From Salinimicrobium gaetbulicola (lineage in GTDB: Bacteria; Bacteroidota; Bacteroidia; Flavobacteriales; Flavobacteriaceae): DNA of 64,000 nucleotides. Numbering within the stretch: the stretch's first letter is position 1; every line of letters begins with the position of its first letter. The position numbers were made by a program, and so were the translations under genes. This document shows positions 44,334 to 50,972 of this stretch, one piece after another. Under the pieces are notes generated by a model. It was not told the origin of the DNA. It was given only the letters and a program-made list of their open reading frames with translations, and did no database searches. Location of the stretch: NCBI RefSeq assembly GCF_042676025.1, contig NZ_JBHTJP010000032.1, forward strand, positions 1,364,001 through 1,428,000, given 5' to 3'.

Positions 44334-45407
44334 ATGACACCGAAGTTTTATTTTAATCTTCTTTTTATTTCAATTTTTATAACCTCAACAAATGTTCACG
44401 GCCAGTCTGGTTTACCATTTGAAAAGATCCAACCGGCTGAAAAAAACTTTTCCGCTTCAAAATTAGACTCCCTGGGACAATTTCTTGAGCAGGCAGGATC
44501 TTCGGCGTTAGTAATCCTGGCTGATGGAAATCAAGTGTATAGTTGGGGAGAACCGGACCAGAAATTACTGGTTCACTCGATAAGAAAAGCTCTTTTAAAT
44601 TCCCTTTACGGAATATATGTCTCAAACGGAACGATTGACACAACCATGACTTTGGCTGAACTGGGAATAGATGATACTGAACCTTCATTGACTCCGGAAG
44701 AGAAAAAGGCAACAATTGCCGACCTCCTAAAGTCAAGATCGGGGGTGTATCATCATGCGGCAGCGGTAGCAGAAGGTATGCTGCGGGGAATGCCTGAACG
44801 GGGAAGCCATGCTCCAAATGAAGTATATTATTACAACAACTGGGACTTTAATACCCTTGGACATATTCTGGAAAAACTTACGGGAAAAAGCCTTTTCGAC
44901 CTCTTTGATCAGCATATTGCAAAACCATTAAATATGGATTACGGAAATAAATATATTACAGTTACCGATGTTTCTGAAAAATGGGAGATCCCTGATGTGG
45001 ATGGTTTTTATCAATATGAATCTGATAAATCTAAATATCCTGCTTACCACTTCAGGTTAACCGGAAACGACCTTGCAAAATACGGTCAACTCTATCTTAA
45101 TAATGGATCTTGGAATGGGCAACAGATCATTCCGGCGCAATGGATCGAAAGATCCACCAAACCACACTCCGTTACTAACGAACAATATGGAATAGGTTAC
45201 GGAATGTTGTGGAACGTATTATTCCCAACAGAAAATCGGTCCTCAAAATCATTTTTCCATACAGGGGTAGGAATCCATATGCTGGGGATTTATCCGACTG
45301 CAGGGATGGTTTTGGTTCACCGTGTGAACACTGAAGAGGATCATCATTTCAACAAGGGAGAATTTTACCAAATGATCTCAAAAGTCTGGGCTTCAAAAAC
45401 AGAATAA
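44334..45407 (+). CDS. Secreted serine hydrolase of the class C beta-lactamase/penicillin-binding fold
   Basis: 357 aa. A signal peptide (FYFNLLFISIFITSTNVHG) leads into a beta-lactamase-fold domain. The nucleophile motif SxxK is present as HSIRKALLNS near residue 82, and YxN as YYYNNWDFNTLGH near 165. The third motif is less clear (FFHTGVGIHMLG near 305). The family includes esterases, D-amino-acid peptidases and true beta-lactamases; there is no basis for calling resistance. Periplasmic. Followed by a bidirectional terminator. Confidence 0.85.
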   Translation: MTPKFYFNLLFISIFITSTNVHGQSGLPFEKIQPAEKNFSASKLDSLGQFLEQAGSSALVILADGNQVYSWGEPDQKLLVHSIRKALLNSLYGIYVSNGTIDTTMTLAELGIDDTEPSLTPEEKKATIADLLKSRSGVYHHAAAVAEGMLRGMPERGSHAPNEVYYYNNWDFNTLGHILEKLTGKSLFDLFDQHIAKPLNMDYGNKYITVTDVSEKWEIPDVDGFYQYESDKSKYPAYHFRLTGNDLAKYGQLYLNNGSWNGQQIIPAQWIERSTKPHSVTNEQYGIGYGMLWNVLFPTENRSSKSFFHTGVGIHMLGIYPTAGMVLVHRVNTEEDHHFNKGEFYQMISKVWASKTE

Positions 45408-45410
45408 AAA

Positions 45411-45442
45411 AGCTGTAAAGATCGAATTGGACCTTTACAGCT
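45411..45442. terminator. Bidirectional hairpin between convergent genes
   Basis: 10-bp stem AGCTGTAAAG/CTTTACAGCT with a 12-nt loop between the serine hydrolase gene and the small minus-strand gene at 45463; a preceding A-run gives a T-run on the minus strand. Confidence 0.6.
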
Positions 45443-45462
45443 CAATAAATTACTTCAGTTAT

Positions 45463-45666
45463 TTAGTTGTTGCGATCTGCAGCAACCTCATCTGTATCCT
45501 TTCGGTACTTCAACATGGAGATTCCGGAAATGAAGAAAATGAACCCTAAAATAGCCAGAGCCCAAGGGCTGAACATTACCGCCACACTTCCGAAGATTCC
45601 TAAAACCCCCATTACAAGTGCAATTGCACCGCCAATTAACATGATAAATGCTAAGATCTTAATCAT
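45463..45666 (-). CDS. Small two-helix membrane protein
   Basis: 67 aa: two hydrophobic helices (about 4-23 and 30-50, Gly-rich) and a charged tail (KYRKDTDEVAADRNN). No family recognised. Convergent with the serine hydrolase gene. Real coding status is likely from the clean membrane pattern and the terminator that follows it, but there is no functional clue. Confidence 0.6.
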   Translation of the reverse strand: MIKILAFIMLIGGAIALVMGVLGIFGSVAVMFSPWALAILGFIFFISGISMLKYRKDTDEVAADRNN

Positions 45667-46087
45667 AACTTTAAATATTGGTTAAAGAATAAAATTAGAC
45701 AATCCTCAAAAAACACCATATCAATTAACATTTTAGCAACAAAATTCCTAAATTTTTTCTTTTAAAAATATGAACTTTAGACTCTCTTCAACGGGAATTC
45801 CAACTCTCAATTATGTGAAATTATTAGAAAAGAAAATTAGGCTGAACAACCTCTAAGTAGGAATTTCTTTTTGAATTTTTGCCCGGCGAAAAAATGAAGC
45901 CCTTTGGAAACCATAAAAAACAAAGCGTTTTTACTGATAACCAGTAATTTATATCAAATTTTATTTTAACATTTTCTTACAAACATCATGTAGGATTAAT
46001 CCGTAGGTTTATAATATCATAATTGAAAAGATTCCCCTGAGAGCATAATCTAACTACCCCTTTTAAAGATTGTACACGTAAATTCTC
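45667..46087. other. AT-rich intergenic stretch without a recognised gene
   Basis: About 420 nt between the small membrane protein and the promoter at 46088. No convincing reading frame on either strand, no FNR-type box and no repeat. It must contain the promoter of the minus-strand gene at 45666, but no clear TAnnTTTG element was found there. Confidence 0.5.
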
Positions 46088-46116
46088 TTGGGGGTTCTTT
46101 ACTGAAAGTAAATTTG
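46088..46116 (+). promoter_or_regulatory. Strong promoter TTG-N18-TAAATTTG
   Basis: TTG at 46088-46090 and TAAATTTG at 46109-46116 with an 18-nt spacer, the best two-part match to the Flavobacteriia consensus in the window. Start predicted near 46121, only about 30 nt ahead of a terminator hairpin and about 90 nt before the lipoprotein gene. Confidence 0.65.
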
Positions 46117-46120
46117 AACC

Positions 46121-46180
46121 TGACTCAATATATGTTATGACCCTTAACCCTGTCCTCCCCGTAGACAGGGTTTTTTTATT
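46121..46180 (+). ncRNA. Putative ~60-nt small RNA or leader attenuator
   Basis: The region between the promoter at 46088-46116 and the terminator at 46146-46177 would give a short RNA of about 60 nt. It could be an independent small RNA or the attenuated leader of the lipoprotein gene at 46212. No substantial reading frame. Prediction only. Confidence 0.35.
46146..46177 (+). terminator. Intrinsic terminator upstream of the lipoprotein gene
   Basis: Stem AACCCTGTC/GACAGGGTT with a 9-nt loop and a seven-T run, ending 34 nt before the ATG at 46212. No upstream plus-strand gene needs it. Confidence 0.8.
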
Positions 46181-46211
46181 CCAGATCATTATCAAAAGCT
46201 ATCAGTAATCC

Positions 46212-46655
46212 ATGAAAAATCTACTATACTCATTTTTTTTAGTTTGTATAGTGGCCTGCAATAATTCAGGGAAAAAGCCATCTACACCAATGGAAAGATC
46301 GAATTATGAAAAAGCATGTATTGAAAGGGTTCTTGCTCTTGATGACAGCCTTGGAACTGTTCGCAATGAAGCTCCGAAAGAAATTTCAATAAGTGAGAGT
46401 ATCAAACAATATACTGGAGCCCTGAAAGGTCTTAATTTTGAGGGTTGTCCTCCAAAATTTGCTAACGCTTTCAAAGACCACCGGCAGGCATGGGAAGAAA
46501 TATTGATTGTGACCGACAAGTATCCTAAAATGCGGGGAGAACTTCACGAAGTTTTTGACAGCATATCGGTTAGCAAAGATTCGGTTGAATTCAAAACCAG
46601 ATTAGATAAGATCTGGGCCACTTGGGAGATGGTAGACGATCAATCCAAACCATAA
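46212..46655 (+). CDS. Small hypothetical lipoprotein
   Basis: 147 aa. Lipoprotein signal KNLLYSFFLVCIVAC with Cys at residue 16, then a helical domain (ESIKQYTGALKGLNFEGCPP ... FKDHRQAWEEILIVTDKYPK). No named family recognised. Probably anchored in the outer or inner membrane facing the periplasm. Its transcript would have to pass the terminator at 46146, which makes attenuation a possibility. Confidence 0.65.
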   Translation: MKNLLYSFFLVCIVACNNSGKKPSTPMERSNYEKACIERVLALDDSLGTVRNEAPKEISISESIKQYTGALKGLNFEGCPPKFANAFKDHRQAWEEILIVTDKYPKMRGELHEVFDSISVSKDSVEFKTRLDKIWATWEMVDDQSKP

Positions 46656-46808
46656 CAGTTCTATCCCTGCAATTAGGTTTCCAACATCAACTTTTCGGTA
46701 AATATTTCTCAGGCTTTTTTAGTAAATTTATAGAAGCATTTTTGCATTTCCCCTTTTTCATAAAATAATCCCCCACCAAATAATTTCAATTTATTTAAAT
46801 CGGGTATT

Positions 46809-47249
46809 ATGATAACCACAAACATCTATCTTCTATTTAACGGCAATTGCCGTGAAGCTTTTGACTTTTACAAATCTGCTTTCGGCGGGGATTTTAATTA
46901 CATGGGCACCTTCGCTGAGATGCCACCTCAGGAAGGAGTTCCGCAGATGCCTGACAGTGAAAAAGACAAGATCATGCACGTGCACCTGCAAATAAGCCGG
47001 GAAACCGCTCTTTTGGGCAGTGACACTTCCCAAGTAATGGGAGAACAGGTAAAAATAGGTAATAACTTTTCAATATCTGTCAGTACCGAAAGTAACCTGG
47101 AAGCTGACGAGCTCTTTGAAAAACTTTCTGAAGGAGGAAAAGTAACCATGCCCCTGGACAAAACATTTTGGAGTTCTTACTACGGAAGTCTTACCGATAA
47201 GTTTGGTGTAAACTGGATGATCAATGTTGATAAGGGCGAGAACGTATGA
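46809..47249 (+). CDS. PhnB-like VOC-family protein
   Basis: 146 aa. Begins with NIYLLFNGNCREAFDFYKSAFGG, the core being FNGNCREAFDFYKSAFGG, and ends KFGVNWMINVDK, both standard for the PhnB/3-demethylubiquinone-methyltransferase-like branch of the glyoxalase superfamily. Function unknown in most members. The next gene may overlap it by 26 nt. Confidence 0.85.
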   Translation: MITTNIYLLFNGNCREAFDFYKSAFGGDFNYMGTFAEMPPQEGVPQMPDSEKDKIMHVHLQISRETALLGSDTSQVMGEQVKIGNNFSISVSTESNLEADELFEKLSEGGKVTMPLDKTFWSSYYGSLTDKFGVNWMINVDKGENV

Positions 47250-47652
47250 AGCTTTCACTTTGAGAAATGTATTGAAGAAACTAAAAGTAAGGGCTAACTT
47301 CTTGAAGAGGGAATTAAGAGCTCTTCATATTGCCTTGTCTGAAGATCTCGCACCCTGGTATGCTAAACTTCTAATATTGATCACCCTGGGCTATGCGCTG
47401 AGCCCCATAGATCTCATTCCTGATTTTATACCTGTACTCGGGATCCTGGACGACCTGATCATTCTTCCGGTTCTTATTTATCTTTCTATAAAAATGATTC
47501 CCGATGACATCCTGGAATATTGCCGAAGGGAAGCAGAAATCCGCCCATGGAACAGGAAAAAGAACTGGATCGCCGGCGGAATAGTACTACTTATCTGGGC
47601 GCTTATCGTGGTTTGGATCGTTTACCAGTTCTTTCCTTCGGTTTTACAATAA
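47224..47652 (+). CDS. DUF1232 (YkvA-like) membrane protein
   Basis: 142 aa from an ATG at 47224 that overlaps the PhnB-like gene by 26 nt. A TTG near 47260, starting at LRNVLKKLKV, is a plausible alternative and would remove the overlap. The core APWYAKLLILITLGYALSPI continues into DLIPDFIPVLGILDDLIIL, the DUF1232 hallmark. There is a C-terminal helix near 115-135. Unknown function. Followed by a bidirectional terminator. Confidence 0.85.
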   Translation: MLIRARTYEAFTLRNVLKKLKVRANFLKRELRALHIALSEDLAPWYAKLLILITLGYALSPIDLIPDFIPVLGILDDLIILPVLIYLSIKMIPDDILEYCRREAEIRPWNRKKNWIAGGIVLLIWALIVVWIVYQFFPSVLQ

Positions 47653-47657
47653 AAATG

Positions 47658-47692
47658 AAAGGCTGTCAAAAATTGCATTTTTGACAGCCTTT
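47658..47692. terminator. Bidirectional terminator between DUF1232 and SCO1 genes
   Basis: Perfect 16-bp stem AAAGGCTGTCAAAAAT/ATTTTTGACAGCCTTT with a 3-nt loop between convergent genes; it ends the nirK operon on the minus strand. Confidence 0.88.
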
Positions 47693-47711
47693 CCAAACAT
47701 AGAACCACTAA

Positions 47712-48338
47712 TTAATTCTTTACTTCGTCTTTGATCGCTGTAATAGTTTCTGAATTATCAACTCCCAAACCCTCCTGTTGATGCACCAGCACACCTTCTT
47801 CATCAAATACGCTGATGATATTGGAGTGTGAAAAATCGATCGGGGAAATTTGTTTGTAGCTCACTGCCAGGACAGCGGCAAATTCCCGGGTATCTTCTTC
47901 TGTTCCCCGAAGGAACATCCATTGGTCATCTTCCATCTTGTTTTCAACAGAGAACTTCTTGAGTCTATCCGGAGTGTCAGTTTCCGGGTCAATACTTACC
48001 ATGATGAATTTTACTTTGTCGAGATCCTCTTCCGGTACCTGTTTTTCAATATTCCGCATATCGGCTATCAACCTCGGGCAGGCCGCTTTACAGGAGGTGT
48101 AGATCATTACCATGACCAGCACGTTTCCTCGCAGGTCTTCCAGCTCAATATCCTCATTATCCTGTGTGGTCCAGGTGGAAGGCAGGTTATAAATTGAAAG
48201 CTCAGGCACTTCTTTATTGAGGTCTATGTTGACAGATTCTGCGAGTTGTTTTTCCTCGTTTTTCTCCGCTTTTTCAGAATTATTACAGGAACTCAACAGC
48301 ATTACAATTCCAAGTAGATAGACTAAGTATTTCATCAT
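47712..48338 (-). CDS. SCO1/SenC copper chaperone
   Basis: 208 aa from the ATG at 48338; a longer frame to 48386 would run into the upstream gene. Lipoprotein signal KYLVYLLGIVMLLSSC. Thioredoxin fold with the copper-binding CxxxC in YTSCKAACPRLIADM and the distal His in DFSHSNIISVFDEEG. SCO proteins deliver copper to CuA or, as here probably, to copper nitrite reductase. It begins 7 nt after the FGE-like gene and is the last gene of the nirK operon. Confidence 0.93.
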   Translation of the reverse strand: MMKYLVYLLGIVMLLSSCNNSEKAEKNEEKQLAESVNIDLNKEVPELSIYNLPSTWTTQDNEDIELEDLRGNVLVMVMIYTSCKAACPRLIADMRNIEKQVPEEDLDKVKFIMVSIDPETDTPDRLKKFSVENKMEDDQWMFLRGTEEDTREFAAVLAVSYKQISPIDFSHSNIISVFDEEGVLVHQQEGLGVDNSETITAIKDEVKN

Positions 48339-48345
48339 TTTAAAT

Positions 48346-49122
48346 TTAAAGAGCATTTTCATTATCCTCCACACATCTAAAGCCAAGGTTTTTGATCGAG
48401 TAATTGGCTTTCATGCTTCCGCGGAAGGCATACCGCATAAAGGCGGCATAGTTCATAAGATCTGTAGCGCCCACGGCAGCTGCACCACAAAAAAGATTGT
48501 TTTCCCCGGTCTTGTCACTTCGGGATTCCCCCGAGATCAAAACCGAATTGAAATCAATCGTCCACTCCCAAACAAGTCCGTGCAGGTCATAGACACCCCA
48601 GTAATTTTTGAAGGTTTCCCCTATCCGGTTCTTAAAAGTCTTTGGGGTTTCATACCAGCCTAAAATGAACTTATTATAAGATTCTTTTTCCCTTGCGTCA
48701 GGACTGGTTTCATCGGCCATGGCCACATATTCCCATTCATCAACTGTTGGCAAACGCTTACCCTGGCATTCGCAGTAATTCTTGGCGGCATACCAGGAAA
48801 CATTAGTGACCGGTGAATCGGGGAACATTCCCTCGCCAAGGGTCTCATCATTCTTCCATCCTTTCAGGTAATTCTCATCGGCAAAAAGTTTTTTCACCTT
48901 TGATCTTTTCCACTCCGGACGTTCTTTTACAAATTCAAGGAATTCAGCGTTGGTGACCGGATACACATCCATTTTAAAATTCCCGACAGGGATCTCGGTC
49001 TTGGTTCCGTAAAGGGGAACGAACTCCCCTCCTTTTATTTTCACCATTGAATCAGATTGGCAATAAGCCTGGCTCTGCATCAATACCGCGAAACATACTA
49101 CCAATCTGATTACAGCTTTCAT
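48346..49122 (-). CDS. Secreted formylglycine-generating-enzyme-like (SUMF1) protein linked to NirK
   Basis: 258 aa with a signal peptide (RLVVCFAVLMQSQAYC). The SUMF1 fold is clear: MVKIKGGEFVPLYG, the YPVTNAEFLEFVKERPEW segment, SPVTNVSWYAAKNYCECQGK, LPTVDEWEYVAMAD and the end NLGFRCVED. The canonical two catalytic Cys of sulfatase-activating enzymes are not in the expected arrangement near the end, so it probably has another role. Its position between nirK and SCO1 suggests copper loading or maturation of nitrite reductase. 22 nt after nirK. Confidence 0.85.
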   Translation of the reverse strand: MKAVIRLVVCFAVLMQSQAYCQSDSMVKIKGGEFVPLYGTKTEIPVGNFKMDVYPVTNAEFLEFVKERPEWKRSKVKKLFADENYLKGWKNDETLGEGMFPDSPVTNVSWYAAKNYCECQGKRLPTVDEWEYVAMADETSPDAREKESYNKFILGWYETPKTFKNRIGETFKNYWGVYDLHGLVWEWTIDFNSVLISGESRSDKTGENNLFCGAAAVGATDLMNYAAFMRYAFRGSMKANYSIKNLGFRCVEDNENAL

Positions 49123-49144
49123 AATTCCTTTTCTTTACAGTTAC

Positions 49145-50599
49145 TTATTTTCTTGATTTTACCATCTCTGTGGTCACCTCGGTCTTGTTGTTGCCCCAGT
49201 TGTTATACACATAGGTCAACACGTTCGCGATATCTTCATCAGAGATATTTTGTTTTGGCATAGCGCTGTTATACACATCACCGTTCACTTTTACCTCTCC
49301 GGAAAGTCCGTATTTAACAGCATCTATAGCTCTGTGAACATCTGCATTCAGGTAATCTGAGTTTGCAAGAGGAGGGAAAGCATTAGGGATACCCGCTCCG
49401 GTAGCCTGGTGGCAGGCAAGGCAATTCTGAGTATAAACGGTTTTTCCTCTTTCCATTTTTTCAGATAATGAACCTTCAACTGCAACAGTTTCATTTGACT
49501 CTTCAGCCACTTCTTCAGAAGCAGTTTCTTCACCCGGCTGGTATACTTTTTCTTCGGTTTTTCCGCCGAAAACCTCTTTGTTTTCTGGTCCTTCCACATT
49601 AAGGATTCCAATGGCACCTTTATTAAATGCTCTAAAGATGGAGTGGTCAACCAGGATCAATTCACCCGGAACTTCTACTTTGAACTCCACCATGGCAGAA
49701 CCACCGGCAGGAATAAGCGTAGTTTGAACATTTTCATTCACCATGGTTCCCCCTTCTACATAAACTTTGTCAAAGATCTCTCCTATCACGTGGAAGGAAG
49801 AAACCAGGTTAGGTCCACCGTTACCTACGAATAATCTCACAGTTTCACCAACTTCGGCCGTGATCGCGTTCTCTCCTGTAAGTGCACCTACACTTCCGTT
49901 GAAAACAACATAATCTGCATCTTCGTCAACAGCTTTGTTCATATCAAAGGCCTGTAACCCTCTTTCACCATGCTCACCTTCAGTATAGAAGTCACCCTGC
50001 ATGATATAGTATTCTTTGTCAACAGGAGGTAATCCACCTTCCGGCTCAACCAGGATAAGTCCGTACATCCCGTTCGCCACGTGCATCCCTACAGGTGCGG
50101 TGGCACAGTGGTACACATATAATCCCGGGTTGATGGTCTTGAAGTTGAAAACCACTTCATGACCAGGTGCTACGAAAGAGGATTTCGCTCCTCCTCCAGG
50201 ACCGGTCACGGCATGAAGGTCAATATTGTGCGGGAGTTTACTGTCAGGGTGGTTCTTTAAGTGGAATTCGATCTCGTCACCAACGCGGGTACGAATGAAA
50301 CTTCCGGGAACGGTTCCGTCAAAGGTCCAGTATACGTAGCTTACACCGTCGCTCATTTCCATTTCCTTTTCAATAACTTCCATATTCACTACCAGTTTTG
50401 TGGCAGCTCTTTTTCCAACAGGACGGGGAACCAAAGGCGGAGCTGTTAATTCAGCTTCACTTTCCCCATACACTTTCATAAGTTCTGGTTTCTCTTTAGC
50501 TGCTTCAACCTGCTCGCAGGAAGTAAAACCTCCGGCAAGTAATGCAGCGCCAAACATTAAATAGACGAATTTCATTGTTGTTTTTTTATAGTTTTTCAT
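49145..50599 (-). CDS. nirK: Copper nitrite reductase NirK fused to cytochrome c
   Basis: 484 aa. Reduces nitrite to NO in the periplasm. Lipoprotein signal KFVYLMFGAALLAGGFTSC; the ATG at 50575 (MKFVYLM) is an alternative start with a better A-rich context. Two cupredoxin domains follow, with type 1 and type 2 copper ligands in LPHNIDLHAVTGPGGG, VYHCATAPVGMHVANGMYG, SSFHVIGE and LVDHSIFRAFNKG; all expected ligands are present. After an acidic linker a C-terminal cytochrome c domain has CLACHQATGAG near 415 and a Met in YNSAMPKQN. The fused haem allows direct electron delivery. Divergent from the cco operon, with its own FNR-type box. Confidence 0.95.
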   Translation of the reverse strand: MKNYKKTTMKFVYLMFGAALLAGGFTSCEQVEAAKEKPELMKVYGESEAELTAPPLVPRPVGKRAATKLVVNMEVIEKEMEMSDGVSYVYWTFDGTVPGSFIRTRVGDEIEFHLKNHPDSKLPHNIDLHAVTGPGGGAKSSFVAPGHEVVFNFKTINPGLYVYHCATAPVGMHVANGMYGLILVEPEGGLPPVDKEYYIMQGDFYTEGEHGERGLQAFDMNKAVDEDADYVVFNGSVGALTGENAITAEVGETVRLFVGNGGPNLVSSFHVIGEIFDKVYVEGGTMVNENVQTTLIPAGGSAMVEFKVEVPGELILVDHSIFRAFNKGAIGILNVEGPENKEVFGGKTEEKVYQPGEETASEEVAEESNETVAVEGSLSEKMERGKTVYTQNCLACHQATGAGIPNAFPPLANSDYLNADVHRAIDAVKYGLSGEVKVNGDVYNSAMPKQNISDEDIANVLTYVYNNWGNNKTEVTTEMVKSRK

Positions 50600-50632
50600 G
50601 ATCAGATGTTATTTGTAATTCTATTTCAGACA

Positions 50633-50678
50633 CAAATGTCCTATTTAAGGATTTCCCAGAATATGAGCGTAATCATAT
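50633..50678 (-). promoter_or_regulatory. FNR-type box plus -7 element of nirK (regulon site 4)
   Basis: Perfect inverted repeat ATATGA-N6-TCATAT at 50661-50678 (centre 50669.5). On the minus strand the -7 element GACATTTG ends with its G at 50633, 36.5 bp away. Start predicted near 50628, leader about 29 nt to the first ATG. Confidence 0.78.
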
Positions 50679-50719
50679 ATGCCTGAATTTTTTACAAATT
50701 TTCTTTTTAGGAAGAAACC

Positions 50720-50762
50720 TGATCCCGGTCATATTTCAGACAGAAGCATCCCATTAGATTTG
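50720..50762 (+). promoter_or_regulatory. FNR-type box plus -7 element of the ccoS-ccoNO operon (regulon site 5)
   Basis: TGAT-cccg-GTCA at 50720-50731 (centre 50725.5) with -7 element TAGATTTG ending at G50762, 36.5 bp away. Flanks (ACC upstream, TA downstream) match those of the yceI site at 57442. Leader about 14 nt to ccoS. Confidence 0.78.
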
Positions 50763-50780
50763 CCACCAAATTAAATAGGT

Positions 50781-50957
50781 ATGAGCGTCATCTATTTACT
50801 ACTTACGGTAAGTATTACCGTAGCGGTATTCTTTTTTATTGTTTTCATTCTGGCTGTTAGAAAGGGCCAGTTTGATGACGACTACACCCCGTCTGTTCGT
50901 ATCCTGTTTGATGATGAGCTTGTAAAAGAAAAATCAAACAAATCCACTAAACATTAA
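50781..50957 (+). CDS. ccoS: cbb3 oxidase assembly protein CcoS
   Basis: 58 aa. One N-terminal transmembrane helix (SVIYLLLTVSITVAVFFFI, about 2-25), then the conserved RKGQFDD motif and a polar tail. CcoS is needed for cofactor insertion into cbb3 oxidase. It begins 19 nt past the -7 element and ends 15 nt before ccoNO. It is first in the operon, separated from its usual partner ccoI by 12 kb. Confidence 0.92.
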   Translation: MSVIYLLLTVSITVAVFFFIVFILAVRKGQFDDDYTPSVRILFDDELVKEKSNKSTKH

Positions 50958-50972
50958 CAAAGACAATTAAGT

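Noticed and set aside
44377..44817. 146-codon minus-strand frame opposite the serine hydrolase gene
   Set aside because: No signal or domain; covered by a gene with signal peptide and SxxK motif.
45986..46195. 69-codon minus-strand frame in the intergenic region
   Set aside because: It runs through the promoter and terminator of the plus strand and has no protein-like features.
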